Assembly: GCF_002000985.1 (NCBI RefSeq)
Contig: NZ_CP018822.1
Coordinates: 1,320,001 to 1,384,000, forward strand
Source of the DNA: Streptococcus gallolyticus subsp. gallolyticus DSM 16831
Lineage (GTDB): Bacteria; Bacillota; Bacilli; Lactobacillales; Streptococcaceae
DNA: 64,000 nucleotides
Direction: 5' to 3'
How positions within the stretch are numbered: position 1 is the stretch's first letter; each line of letters starts with the position of its first letter. Shown piece by piece: positions 1 through 9,768 of the stretch. The translations under genes and the position numbers were made by a program. A model generated the notes under the pieces. The model saw nothing but the letters and a program-made list of their open reading frames with translations, had not been told where the DNA came from and ran no database searches.

Positions 1-276
1 ACCAATAACAATGGCAAAGTAAAGAGATAAAATCCCCATAGTACAGTTGTAAGCTTGCAAGTATAGCGGTGCAATCTTATCAACCGAGTTTGCCCAAAGT
101 GTGGTCAAGGCTGGAATCGGAAATGCTTGTGGGATAATACTCAATACAAGGAACATTGACCCAACAATGGTGAAGGGAATACTTGCCATACCAGCGGCAA
201 CAATAGCACGAACAGGACGCCAAGTAGAAACTTTTCCCATTGGACCCATTAGGTACTTTTCTAGAAATTCAAACAT
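1..276 (-). CDS. celD: Cellobiose/lactose-family PTS EIIC permease (partial, C-terminus outside window)
   Basis: The 92 visible N-terminal residues begin MFEFLEKYLMGPMGKVSTW and run into hydrophobic helices, typical of the membrane EIIC subunit that imports cellobiose or other beta-glucosides with phosphorylation. The ATG at 276 follows a strong AGGAGGAG ribosome site. It is the last visible gene of the cel operon (EIIB, regulator, EIIA, membrane ORF, EIIC), the order known from Streptococcus mutans. Family EIIC proteins are about 420-450 aa, so most of the gene lies off the left edge. Family is secure; the exact sugar is inferred from context. Confidence 0.9.
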   Translation of the reverse strand, partial: MFEFLEKYLMGPMGKVSTWRPVRAIVAAGMASIPFTIVGSMFLVLSIIPQAFPIPALTTLWANSVDKIAPLYLQAYNCTMGILSLYFAIVIG

Positions 277-316
277 CTTTTACTCCTCCTAAAAACTATA
301 GAATGTTTGTGATTGA

Positions 317-832
317 TTAATTTAGTGATGCCAAATATTGTTGAATACGATAATATTGCTTATCTGAATTGTGATTAATACGTCCTAATTTTACTAGCAT
401 CCATGATGCCATAAGAATCCCAAGTAATAACATCACGATAAGAAAAATTTGAGTCGTTGTAGATTCAGATAAGAATGGGTAAAAATAATGATATTGGTTA
501 AACAAAGTCGCTAAAATTAAAACAATATTTACTGCAATAATCAGTTGAAAATACAGTTTTGTCTTAACAGCTGGTTTTTGTTCTCTTGAATACATCCGTG
601 ATTGTTCCCACATACAAATGGCACCGAATACAGCCATAAAGAAAGGGATAACAATGAAACTCACATTATCAGTAGAGAAAAACATCAATATCCAATAGAG
701 ATTGACAAAGAAGAAGAATGCCACCACATAACGAATTAGGAAATAACGTGTGTAATACATATTTTTTATCCCATTTTCACGTCTTGTTTCATCTAACTTC
801 TTTTTCTCTTGTTCTGTTAAAGCTGCCATCAT
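317..832 (-). CDS. Four-helix membrane protein of unknown function in the cel PTS operon
   Basis: I do not recognise a functional family. The 171-aa protein has a charged N-terminus, then about four hydrophobic segments (roughly residues 29-52, 56-74, 93-111 and 127-147) and a short basic tail. It lies 14 bp after the EIIA gene and 40 bp before EIIC on the same strand, so it should be co-transcribed. The S. mutans cel operon carries an unnamed ORF at the same place. A role in permease assembly or stability is a guess. Two adjacent ATG codons are possible starts behind a GAGGGG site. Confidence 0.85.
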   Translation of the reverse strand: MMAALTEQEKKKLDETRRENGIKNMYYTRYFLIRYVVAFFFFVNLYWILMFFSTDNVSFIVIPFFMAVFGAICMWEQSRMYSREQKPAVKTKLYFQLIIAVNIVLILATLFNQYHYFYPFLSESTTTQIFLIVMLLLGILMASWMLVKLGRINHNSDKQYYRIQQYLASLN

Positions 833-846
833 TTATCCCCTCTCAA

Positions 847-1161
847 CTAATTAACTTTTTTATATAACTCTAGCATTTCAAGTGCAACTTCTCGAAGTGT
901 CATCGTTGTCATCAAATGGTCTTGGGCATGAACCATGATGATTTCAATTTTAATCTCTTTACCACCTGCGTACTCTTGTAGCAAATTGGTTTGTGCTTGA
1001 TGAGCCTTCAAAAGTTCGTCATTTGATTCTTGTAATTTCTGTTCTGCCAGGTCATAATTGCCTTCGCGCATGGCGTCAAAGGCTTCATGAACCATTGTTC
1101 TGGCATTCCCAGAATTTAAGATAATTTCAAATGCTGCGACTTGTAACTCTTCTGGATTCAT
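847..1161 (-). CDS. celC: PTS EIIA component, lactose/cellobiose family
   Basis: At 104 aa this has the usual length of the Lac-family EIIA, the cytoplasmic trimeric carrier that passes phosphate from HPr to EIIB. The motif VHAQDHLMT places the phosphorylatable histidine at residue 78 and the trimer metal-site aspartate at residue 81, the same numbering as characterised EIIA-Lac proteins. It starts 7 bp after the celR stop and is translated in series with EIIB and EIIC. High confidence in family; cellobiose specificity comes from the adjacent 6-phospho-beta-glucosidase. Confidence 0.95.
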   Translation of the reverse strand: MNPEELQVAAFEIILNSGNARTMVHEAFDAMREGNYDLAEQKLQESNDELLKAHQAQTNLLQEYAGGKEIKIEIIMVHAQDHLMTTMTLREVALEMLELYKKVN

Positions 1162-1168
1162 ATAACTC

Positions 1169-3157
1169 CTACCTTTCTTTTATTTTAAAAAATAATGTTC
1201 TAAATTCTTCAAATGATTGGCAGGCTAACATTTGCTCTTGAAGGTCTGGTTCATCAACCAAATCAACAATGGCAGAGGTTAGCTCTGGCAAGCCATCATT
1301 TTCATGAATTGACATTGACATTAAAAAGACAATTTTGATTGACGGATATTGGTCATCCCATAATAACTCATCTTGAATTAAAGCAACCGCAAAATGATGT
1401 TTACTACCGACAGCTTTCATCGGATGTGGAACAGCGATGTGTTCACCGAAAATAATAGAACTCATTGCTTCACGTTGTTTCATCATATCAAGCATACGTT
1501 TTTCAAACTGGTCATTTTCATGTTTAGAAATGCTTTTTACCAGCTTTCTCAATACTTCGTCTTTAGAAACATTGGACAAGATAAAGAAAGCTTCTTTTGA
1601 AAAATAGTCGTCAAATACTTCTCTGACACTAAGTTCAGAAGTCTCATCTTCCATTTTTCTCAATGACGTTGACGTATTTAAATGTGAAATGCCGTGCTTA
1701 ATCTCTTGTAACTCCTCATCTGTCAGAAAAACTGATACAGTAAAAACGGGAATATTGAAAATCAAATTTGACAAATCAATCGAAGAAACGATAAAGTCAA
1801 TTCCTTTTAATTTCTCATCATTAATTTCATAATAACCAATCACATCCGTAATCGAAATCAGGTTTCCCAGTTCATTTTCAATTCTACTTTTTAACATTTG
1901 TGCGCTTCCATATCCCGTTGCACAAATGACAAGAACATTGTATTTTCGTTGTTCTTTGTAACGTTCTTTAGCAGCCATAAAATGTAGCGCAATGTATGCG
2001 ATTTCATTTGGTGTTAAAGAAAAAGATTGAAAAGTTGGCATTGTGGTAATGACTTGCTCTGCCAATTGATACATTTCTTGGTAATTAGCTTGAATTTCCG
2101 TAGTCAAAGGATTTTCCAAGACCACCTTACCTTCCAAACGAATCAACATGGTTGATAAATGTGCCAAAAGTCCTTCGATTAACTGAAAATCATTTTTGAC
2201 TTCTGGATTGATTTTTTCAATACTGTCAATGAGCTCTTGACGCATCTGCTCTTGCATGCTTTCGGAAACATAGCGCGCGTTTCCATGACTTTTTGAAATC
2301 AAATGCAGAGTAATGTAATCTACTTCTTCGACTGGAAAATCAATTCCCGTTGATACGGACACACGTTTTAAGATATTATCAGCAATCTGCCGTTCTGGTA
2401 ATTCACGTAGCTTTAACTCTTCCTCTTCTAATTTACTGATTTTAAACCCTTCCGTAATACGACGAATGGCTAAAGCAATATGAATCACCAAATTTTGAAT
2501 CACAAAATCAGATAGCTTGAGCCCACCTTCTCGACATTCATCAAGCACAATAATGGTCAACTCTTCAAAAGAAATCCTCTGATTAAGCAATTCATTATCA
2601 ACATAAGAGTGCATGGTATCGATAAAACCAGATGAAATAAAATAATCCATGATGAATCGCCGTTTATCACGTTCTGACCCCGTTACGTAAACACCCTTAT
2701 TAGCCTTACTTTCAATCTTTAAATGATATGGTTTAAATTTTTGTCTTATCTTTTTAAAATCACTAGATAACGTTGACCGACTGACATATAATTCATCTAC
2801 TAAATCGTCAAAATAAATTTCATTTTGCTCAAACAAAAGTTTATTTAGCAGATAATTGTAACGGTCATTGATATCCGTAATACTTTGATAATCAAAATGG
2901 TGGTCATTGATATGATTTTCTTCCAAGAAATCAGCCAAAGCGTCGTCATCTAAAACGTCTAACTTATAACCATAACCTTGTTTGGAAATCAAATCAATTC
3001 CAGAATAATCATCTAATTTTTCAACAAGTGTTTTATAGTAAGTTCTAATTGTTCTGTCCGAACAGTTCAAATGTGCTGCTAGTTCTTTACTAGTAACAAA
3101 TTTATCCCTATCTTTCATCAGATATTGGATAATTTGCTTTTCTTTTTTATTTAACAC
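1169..3157 (-). CDS. celR: CelR-type PRD-containing transcriptional activator with EIIB- and EIIA-like domains
   Basis: Domains in order: N-terminal Mga/HTH segments (about residues 1-160), two PRD modules with conserved histidines (near LVIHIALAIRR, DYITLHLISKSHGNAR and IAYIALHFMAAKERYK), a Gat-type EIIB-like domain with CATGYGSAQM, and a C-terminal Fru/Mtl EIIA domain with GEHIAVPHPMKA. Such proteins activate their PTS operon when phosphorylated by HPr and dephosphorylated by their own EII. The reading frame is open to a TTG at 3175, but the GGAGG site lies inside that extension and is spaced 11 nt before the GTG at 3157, which I prefer. It sits inside the operon between EIIB and EIIA, so it is probably autoregulated. 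Confidence 0.92.
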   Translation of the reverse strand: MLNKKEKQIIQYLMKDRDKFVTSKELAAHLNCSDRTIRTYYKTLVEKLDDYSGIDLISKQGYGYKLDVLDDDALADFLEENHINDHHFDYQSITDINDRYNYLLNKLLFEQNEIYFDDLVDELYVSRSTLSSDFKKIRQKFKPYHLKIESKANKGVYVTGSERDKRRFIMDYFISSGFIDTMHSYVDNELLNQRISFEELTIIVLDECREGGLKLSDFVIQNLVIHIALAIRRITEGFKISKLEEEELKLRELPERQIADNILKRVSVSTGIDFPVEEVDYITLHLISKSHGNARYVSESMQEQMRQELIDSIEKINPEVKNDFQLIEGLLAHLSTMLIRLEGKVVLENPLTTEIQANYQEMYQLAEQVITTMPTFQSFSLTPNEIAYIALHFMAAKERYKEQRKYNVLVICATGYGSAQMLKSRIENELGNLISITDVIGYYEINDEKLKGIDFIVSSIDLSNLIFNIPVFTVSVFLTDEELQEIKHGISHLNTSTSLRKMEDETSELSVREVFDDYFSKEAFFILSNVSKDEVLRKLVKSISKHENDQFEKRMLDMMKQREAMSSIIFGEHIAVPHPMKAVGSKHHFAVALIQDELLWDDQYPSIKIVFLMSMSIHENDGLPELTSAIVDLVDEPDLQEQMLACQSFEEFRTLFFKIKER

Positions 3158-3205
3158 AGAAAAGGACACCTCCAAACAACAATAGAACCATTATAACACA
3201 TCAAT

Positions 3206-3523
3206 TTAGATATTTTCCTTCACCAAAACAGCCATTTTTTCAATTCCCATTGGAATTGGAATGTACGCTTGTGGTGGAATTTGTACGATTGGTTTGTTTG
3301 TTTTTGCTGCTGCATCAGCCAATTGTTTGAAATTCATTTTCGTTTGTGGACTGACAAGATACAGATCGTATTTGTCAGCTTCGATGCGTTTTTGTCCTTC
3401 TGGAACACCAACGGCATCCATCTCAATGTCGTTTCCTTGTTCTTGGAGGAGTGTCATTGTCTTTTTGGCAATCATTGATGATGACATCCCACCAGCACAG
3501 ATAATTAAAGCTTTTTTAGCCAT
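3206..3523 (-). CDS. celB: PTS EIIB component, cellobiose family
   Basis: This 105-aa cytoplasmic EIIB has its phosphocysteine at residue 9 in the motif ALIICAGGMSSSM. It receives phosphate from EIIA and gives it to the incoming beta-glucoside at EIIC. It is the first gene of the operon; an AAGGAG site precedes the ATG, and a cre-like box lies about 40 bp upstream. Length and motif match the Lac/Cel EIIB family. Confidence 0.95.
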   Translation of the reverse strand: MAKKALIICAGGMSSSMIAKKTMTLLQEQGNDIEMDAVGVPEGQKRIEADKYDLYLVSPQTKMNFKQLADAAAKTNKPIVQIPPQAYIPIPMGIEKMAVLVKENI

Positions 3524-3563
3524 AATGTGAATCTCCTTTGTTTTTTATTTACACATTCATTTT

Positions 3564-3578
3564 ATAAAAACGCTTACA
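3564..3578. promoter_or_regulatory. Probable CcpA (cre) box in the cel operon promoter
   Basis: ATAAAAACGCTTACA matches the cre consensus WTGNAANCGNWNNCW at 14 of 15 positions on one strand, and a 1-bp-shifted copy matches 14 of 15 on the other. It lies about 40 bp upstream of celB, inside the likely promoter, consistent with catabolite repression of cellobiose genes. Confidence 0.6.
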
Positions 3579-3683
3579 TAAAGTAAATGTACTCTTTTTC
3601 CTCTTTGATAAGGAAAATACTTCACCAAGTGCGGAAAATCAAGATTAAGAGCCTTACAATTTCCGTAATGATTGTGGCATAAA

Positions 3684-3721
3684 ACTAAAAAAACAGACGA
3701 AAAAGTTATTTTTTTCGCCTG
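3684..3721 (-). terminator. Rho-independent terminator after the two small membrane ORFs
   Basis: An 11-bp stem (CAGGCGAAAAA pairing with TTTTTCGTCTG, one G-T pair) is followed by seven T on the minus strand. It ends the transcript from 4448 and separates it from the cel operon promoter. Confidence 0.7.
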
Positions 3722-3776
3722 AGTTTTTCTTGATTTACTGACCAAAAAATGTTTGTTTCTTGAAAGTATGTTCTTT

Positions 3777-4109
3777 TCAAACAAAAGTATATAATTTTAT
3801 ATAGGTAACCTGAACTTGATTAGTGGTTAATCCAAGTTCTTTTACAATCAACTGCTGCAATTTTTTATCATTAATTTTAGAGTACACACGGTAGTTTTTG
3901 CCGTTGCTGTCAGCATGGATAACGTCAATTGTTTCTCGTAATTTACGATTGCTTAGCAATTCTGGCAAGATGTCAACGTCTTTAAACTGAATGAGATAAG
4001 GACCTCCCATTTGCTCACCTTGCGCATAGTATTCCTTTTGATAACGGCTACTAAATACCCAAACACCAGCAATGATTATGACAAAAGCAAGAATAATCCA
4101 ATTCATCAC
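3777..4109 (-). CDS. Small membrane-anchored protein, paralogue of the next gene
   Basis: Function unknown. The 110-aa protein has one N-terminal hydrophobic helix (about residues 3-20) and a soluble tail of mixed alpha/beta character. Its layout (helix, VVFSSRYQ-type junction, a patch with PELLSNRKLRE, then a helix and a terminal strand) parallels the gene upstream, which has LPDLSQNTKLK at the matching place, so the two look like a diverged tandem duplication. GTG at 4109 and ATG at 4106 are both possible starts. It begins 12 bp after its neighbour and is followed by a terminator. Confidence 0.7.
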   Translation of the reverse strand: MMNWIILAFVIIIAGVWVFSSRYQKEYYAQGEQMGGPYLIQFKDVDILPELLSNRKLRETIDVIHADSNGKNYRVYSKINDKKLQQLIVKELGLTTNQVQVTYIKLYTFV

Positions 4110-4121
4110 TCCGCTCTCTTT

Positions 4122-4448
4122 CTAAATCATTCCAAGTGCTCCTGACAACTGCGCTGTTTGCACGTGAATCTCGGTTGAATCCAAATGGTATTCTTTCATC
4201 AAAAGCGTCTTGAGCTCTGTATCATTAAGCCTAGATTGCACCGAACAACTCTGTTCAGATTTGCCAACAACTCTAACATTATTTTTTAGCTTGGTATTTT
4301 GGCTTAAATCTGGCAGCTTGCCACCATTTGTCATTGTAATCACATAATTATACCCAAATGTTTTGGTTACCCAAATCTTAGCGCGGAAAGCTTGGACAAC
4401 TGCCGCAATCAATAAAATAATAAAAATTGTAACGATAATGCCTACCAT
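4122..4448 (-). CDS. Small membrane-anchored protein of unknown function
   Basis: A 108-aa protein with an N-terminal transmembrane helix (about residues 2-20) and a soluble domain of about 80 residues. It is the first of two similar genes between the cel operon and the SemiSWEET gene. No catalytic motif is visible. A GGAGG site lies upstream of the ATG. The pair is bounded by terminators on both sides and seems to be its own two-gene unit. Confidence 0.7.
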   Translation of the reverse strand: MVGIIVTIFIILLIAAVVQAFRAKIWVTKTFGYNYVITMTNGGKLPDLSQNTKLKNNVRVVGKSEQSCSVQSRLNDTELKTLLMKEYHLDSTEIHVQTAQLSGALGMI

Positions 4449-4588
4449 ACTACGCCTCCTTTTTCCCTTATATGGTATTTTTTTATTTTACGCGATTAGT
4501 ATATTCCTTTTTGAAAGCCCTGTCAATCCTTTACTATCAACGGATTCCAAGATAGTTAAATAGGATAATTCATTTCAAATTTTCAATC

Positions 4589-4628
4589 AAAAAATCCTCT
4601 AAAACGCAGATGTACCAGCACTTCAGAG
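4589..4628 (-). terminator. Rho-independent terminator after the SemiSWEET gene
   Basis: An 11-bp stem with three G-T pairs (CTCTGAAGTGC pairing with GCGTTTTAGAG) is followed by GATTTTTTG on the minus strand, directly downstream of 4642. Confidence 0.6.
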
Positions 4629-4641
4629 AATTTTTAAAAAA

Positions 4642-4881
4642 TTATTTATAAATCAGTTTGCAAATCAGAATCGTTCCTGCTAGTGTAGCGGAAATGCTAT
4701 TCGCAGCAATCAAAGCAATGTCAGAAATGGAAATGCCGTGTGCTAGCCAGAGTAACATTCCTGTCACAGACATGCTATACATACCTAAAGAGATAGATTC
4801 TGTATCTTTCGTTTTTAAGACTTTTACCACTTGGGGAACAAAGCCCAAGGTGGTTAGTGAAGCGGCAATCAATCCAATCAT
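4642..4881 (-). CDS. SemiSWEET / PQ-loop family small sugar transporter-like protein
   Basis: The 79-aa protein has three hydrophobic helices and the PQ-loop motif TLGFVPQVVKVLKTKD in helix 1, with the conserved asparagine (IAANSIS) in helix 3. This is the size of bacterial SemiSWEETs, which form dimers that equilibrate sugars across the membrane. It follows the 6-phospho-beta-glucosidase, but a strong terminator lies between them, so it is expressed by read-through or from its own promoter. A role in exporting or balancing glucose is inferred only from that neighbour. Confidence 0.85.
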   Translation of the reverse strand: MIGLIAASLTTLGFVPQVVKVLKTKDTESISLGMYSMSVTGMLLWLAHGISISDIALIAANSISATLAGTILICKLIYK

Positions 4882-4903
4882 CAGTTATCCTTTCTCATCT
4901 AAC

Positions 4904-4943
4904 AAAAACCTTCATGAGACAGGAGATTGCAGTCTCATAAAGG
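4904..4943 (-). terminator. Rho-independent terminator after bglA
   Basis: A 12-bp stem (CCTTTATGAGAC with GTCTCATGAAGG, one G-T pair) is followed by TTTTTG on the minus strand. It separates bglA from the SemiSWEET gene. Confidence 0.75.
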
Positions 4944-4955
4944 TTATTAACTCAC

Positions 4956-6438
<1,483 letters not shown>

Positions 6439-6450
6439 AAACGAGAATAG

Positions 6451-6480
6451 AAAAAATTTCCTAAGTTATTAGGAAATTTT
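6451..6480 (-). terminator. Perfect 12-bp palindromic terminator after the ABC1-kinase gene
   Basis: Arms AAAATTTCCTAA and TTAGGAAATTTT with a 4-nt loop and extra T on the minus strand, directly downstream of the stop at 6489. Confidence 0.7.
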
Positions 6481-6488
6481 TGACATCT

Positions 6489-8060
6489 TTATTTATGTTT
6501 GAACATCAAGACAAGCTCCCATACCAATAAAATAGAAGCAAGACCAAAAAGAAATTTGGAAATTTCTTGCATTGCGACATTAAAACTAAGCAGAGCTGCG
6601 GTTAACATAACTGCCAGAAATAAAATGCTCACAACAAAGCGATTAGCTATTTGACTGATGGTCTTAATACGATTTTTATAATCATAAATGTCATGATTGA
6701 TTAAAATCCGACCATTGAGCATCTGTTCAAGTAACTGATTAAGCCGACGTGGAATATTTTTCCCATTTTTCAATTGATAAAAGAGCTCAATCAGTAACGT
6801 TTCCTTGTTCAGGGCCTGTTTTAACATGTCAGGTCCCATATTTTCTAAGAAATAATTTTTAGCAAGCGTCATCAAGTCAACTTCTGGGGCTAATTCACGG
6901 AAAATTCCTTCAATTTGTAGCGCAGCTTTTTCCAAAATCGTAATCTGCGGCGAAGCCTTCAAGCCATTTTTGACGAAAACGTCCAGCAAATCTTCCAATA
7001 AATCTGTGATAGATAAGACACCCAAATCCAAACTAGAATATTTCGCCAGCATTCGTTCAACATCTTGGCTAAGTGCTGTTTTATTTATTGAAGTATCAAA
7101 ACTTGTGACAGACAAAATGCCTTGCATCATCCCTTCAACATCTTGTGCCGTAAAGCTGTAAAGAATATCATTTAACGCCACGCGCATGCCATTTTCCAGA
7201 TTTCCCATAATCCCAAAGTCAATAAAATAAATTTTTCCTTCAGAAATAAAGAGATTTCCTGGGTGTGGGTCACCATGAAAATAGCCGTCTTTAAAGACTT
7301 GTTTGATAAAACTTAGCATCAGCTTCTTACCAATGTCTTCCAAATCATAGCCAGCTTTAATCAATTCTTCATAATGATTGATAGGAATTCCTGAAATATA
7401 CTCCTCAACAACCATACGTGATGTGGTATATTCGTCAAAAACTTCAGGAATGGCAATGCATTTTATCGATTGATTTAACTCAGCAAAAGTAAGCATCGCT
7501 TGCGCTTCGTTACGAAAATCGATTTCTTTCGTCAAGCTATCCTTGAGCTGCTGCAAAACCTCTGATAAATTAACCATGGGCAACATTGCCTTGGGAATGC
7601 GCCGCGACAAGCCAATCAACAATTCTAAATCTTCTTCGATAATTTCTGGCAAATGCGGTCGCTGAATCTTGACAACAACTTCTTTGCCATTAAGCAAAGT
7701 AGCTCGATGTGTCTGAGCAACCGAGCCACTTGCCAAAGGCTCTGAAGAAATGCCTGCAAAAACTTCCGAAATGGGTACTGGTAACTCTGCAGCAATTGCC
7801 TCCATGACAACCTCTTGCGGTAATGGAAGAACATCGCTTTGCAGCTTGCTTAATTCTCTAATATAAGCTTCAGGAAATAAATCACTTCTCGTTGAAAGAA
7901 TTTGTCCGATTTTGACAAAACTAGGACCTAATTTCTCGAAAGCTAAACGTAATTTACGAGGTGTTGATTTGTCCTCGATAGTTTTTCCTTTTTCTTTTAG
8001 CGTTGTTAAACCGACCGAGCTGAAAGCTCCGATGATTTCTCTTAAGCGCTTATTTGACAT
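6489..8060 (-). CDS. ABC1/UbiB-family atypical kinase, membrane-anchored
   Basis: The 523-aa protein has the UbiB/ABC1 hallmarks: the KxGQ-type segment FVKIGQILSTR near residue 50, the Ala-containing nucleotide loop ASGSVAQTHRA near 120, a VVVKIQRP lysine, FHGDPHPGNLF near 280 and the metal-site FIDFGIMG near 295. Two C-terminal hydrophobic helices anchor it. UbiB proteins support isoprenoid-lipid metabolism in other bacteria; streptococci usually lack ubiquinone, so the substrate here is open. It begins 8 bp after a phasin-like gene on the same strand. Confidence 0.9.
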   Translation of the reverse strand: MSNKRLREIIGAFSSVGLTTLKEKGKTIEDKSTPRKLRLAFEKLGPSFVKIGQILSTRSDLFPEAYIRELSKLQSDVLPLPQEVVMEAIAAELPVPISEVFAGISSEPLASGSVAQTHRATLLNGKEVVVKIQRPHLPEIIEEDLELLIGLSRRIPKAMLPMVNLSEVLQQLKDSLTKEIDFRNEAQAMLTFAELNQSIKCIAIPEVFDEYTTSRMVVEEYISGIPINHYEELIKAGYDLEDIGKKLMLSFIKQVFKDGYFHGDPHPGNLFISEGKIYFIDFGIMGNLENGMRVALNDILYSFTAQDVEGMMQGILSVTSFDTSINKTALSQDVERMLAKYSSLDLGVLSITDLLEDLLDVFVKNGLKASPQITILEKAALQIEGIFRELAPEVDLMTLAKNYFLENMGPDMLKQALNKETLLIELFYQLKNGKNIPRRLNQLLEQMLNGRILINHDIYDYKNRIKTISQIANRFVVSILFLAVMLTAALLSFNVAMQEISKFLFGLASILLVWELVLMFKHK

Positions 8061-8068
8061 AAATCATC

Positions 8069-8362
8069 CTACTCTTTATCATCAGATGCTGATTGTTTCA
8101 AGAGCGCATCCAATTTATCTTCAAGACGAGAAACATCTTCTTTAGTAGCATATTGAACAGTTTTCGTTTTAACATCCAATTGGTCAAGTAATTCTTTTGC
8201 TTCATCTTCGCCTTTTCGTTTTAATTCAGACTGTAATTCTTTGCCTTCTTCAACGGTCAAGCGACCTTTTTCAACCAATTCTTTGACAAAAGCGTCAGCT
8301 TTTTCCAAAGTCATTGAAGTCAAACCAATACCAGCTAACAAGACTTTTTTCAACTCATCCAT
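8069..8362 (-). CDS. Phasin-family-like helical protein paired with the UbiB kinase
   Basis: A 97-aa, highly charged and predicted helical protein: an amphipathic N-terminus (MDELKKVLLAGIGLTSMTLEKA), a turn with KGRLTVEEGKEL, and a C-terminal coiled coil (SRLEDKLDALLK). This resembles the PhaF/phasin-like family often encoded beside ABC1 kinases. A GGAGG site precedes the ATG. Co-transcription with the kinase gene is likely from the 8-bp gap. Partner or scaffold role is inferred. Confidence 0.8.
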   Translation of the reverse strand: MDELKKVLLAGIGLTSMTLEKADAFVKELVEKGRLTVEEGKELQSELKRKGEDEAKELLDQLDVKTKTVQYATKEDVSRLEDKLDALLKQSASDDKE

Positions 8363-8499
8363 GATAATTCCTCCTTGAACGATTTTTATAACAATTGTTT
8401 ACCCTTTCATTCTACTACTTTTAAGTCAAAATAGCTAAAGGAAACCAATCATTTCATGAAATTTTCTGACAATAGCGGTGATATTTTTGACTCCAAAAA

Positions 8500-8643
8500 C
8501 AAAAACTCCGCCTAAAACAAAGGAGATTGCGTTGTCTTTGCGGAGTTTGTAAGGGTATAAGAGGTGTGTTTGCCAAACACTTAAATCACGCCAGCCCTGC
8601 TATCTGTTTTGAGAGGTCTTGGTCATGATTCACCTAAATTATA
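8500..8643 (-). ncRNA. Candidate small RNA or terminated leader upstream of the phasin/UbiB genes
   Basis: In a 450-bp gap without a credible long ORF, the minus strand has TATAAT at 8638-8643 (no good -35). About 130 nt later it has a terminator: AAACTCCGC pairing perfectly with GCGGAGTTT (8503-8511 and 8540-8548), an inner CAAAG/CTTTG stem, then T-rich sequence. Between them is a GTGTTT/AAACAC hairpin and a GC-rich stretch with CAGGGCTGGCG. I do not recognise the family; I compared it mentally with SRP, 6S, tmRNA and CiaR-dependent RNAs without a match. It could be a free sRNA or an attenuator for the genes starting at 8362. Confidence 0.4.
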
Positions 8644-8814
8644 ATGCTTTGTCTATCACAGCGCTAACATTATCCTTTCAGATTATGATACTTTAACACG
8701 ATATTAAAAAGAAAATTTTCGGAAAAAATCAAAGTATCCGTTTCCAATTTTTAGTCGATTTTGATATAATAACATTACATAATAATACTATACTATGATT
8801 GGGATGATTAATAT

Positions 8815-9738
8815 ATGAAAAATAATACTGACCCATTGGAAATAAAAATAGATGAAAACAAACATCTCTTGCCTTATGATTATTACAGTACGGTTGTTGA
8901 ACATGGGCGTCCTGACGTCCTTTTCCATTGGCACCCAGAAATCGAAATCAATTATATCTACGAGGGCTCGGCTCGTTTCCACATTGATTATGATTATTTT
9001 AACAGTCAAGCAGGTGATATTATCCTCATCCGTCCAAATGGAATGCATTCGATTCACCCACTTGAAAATCAAAAACACGTCACTGATACTTTCCGATTCC
9101 ACCTCGATATGATTGGACATTCTACCGTTGACCAAGTCAGTCTAAGGTATTTGCAACCGTTGCAAACCAGTCTCTACAAATTTGTCCCACGCATTCAACC
9201 AGGAATGGAAGGGTACGAGGATATCAAAGAATGTCTCTTTACCATTTTTGAGCTTTCTAAAAACGAAGGACGTCATTTTGAACTGCTACTCAAATCAAAA
9301 TTAAACGAATTCTTATATCTTCTTTTCTATCACCATTATGTATTACGTAAAAATACTGATGATGCTTACCGCAAAAACGAGCAAATTCGTGAATTGATTG
9401 ATTACATTAACAATAATTATCAAAAAAATCTCTCGATTGATTTTCTTTCACAATTTATGGGTTACAGCAAAACACACTTTATGGCAGTCTTTAAACAACA
9501 CGCTGGCACATCTTGCACCGAATTTATCATTCAAGTTCGCTTGAACAAAGCTTGCGACTTATTAATCAACACAGCTGACCCAATTTTAGAAATTGCTACC
9601 ACTGTTGGCTTTAACAACTTATCTAATTTCAACCGACAATTCAAACGTTACTACGAACTCACACCGAGCCAATACCGCAAACAATTCAAAAAAGCCCACT
9701 ACATCGGACCTCACCCATCACGAAATCTCAAAAATTAA
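8815..9738 (+). CDS. AraC-family transcriptional regulator with N-terminal cupin domain
   Basis: The 307-aa protein starts with a cupin ligand domain (about residues 20-110, with FHWHPEIEINYIYEG and AGDIILIRPNGMHSI) and ends with two AraC helix-turn-helix motifs (about residues 205-300, ending in NLSNFNRQFKRYYELTPSQYRKQ). It probably senses a sugar or related ligand, as cupin-AraC proteins near carbohydrate genes do. A TATAAT lies at 8764-8769. It stands alone on the plus strand between minus-strand units, so its target is not obvious; bglP is convergent. Confidence 0.9.
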   Translation: MKNNTDPLEIKIDENKHLLPYDYYSTVVEHGRPDVLFHWHPEIEINYIYEGSARFHIDYDYFNSQAGDIILIRPNGMHSIHPLENQKHVTDTFRFHLDMIGHSTVDQVSLRYLQPLQTSLYKFVPRIQPGMEGYEDIKECLFTIFELSKNEGRHFELLLKSKLNEFLYLLFYHHYVLRKNTDDAYRKNEQIRELIDYINNNYQKNLSIDFLSQFMGYSKTHFMAVFKQHAGTSCTEFIIQVRLNKACDLLINTADPILEIATTVGFNNLSNFNRQFKRYYELTPSQYRKQFKKAHYIGPHPSRNLKN

Positions 9739-9742
9739 CAAC

Positions 9743-9768
9743 AAAACACTAAGCATGCTTAGTGTTTT
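9743..9768 (+). terminator. Perfect 26-bp palindrome terminator after the araC-type gene
   Basis: The 13-bp arms begin AAAACACTAAGCA and are perfectly self-complementary, followed by a short T run. It may also stop transcripts from the other strand. Confidence 0.75.

Noticed and set aside
3557..3784. 75-aa minus-strand frame between celB and the small membrane ORFs
   Set aside because: It spans a terminator and the cre/promoter region and has no start signal.
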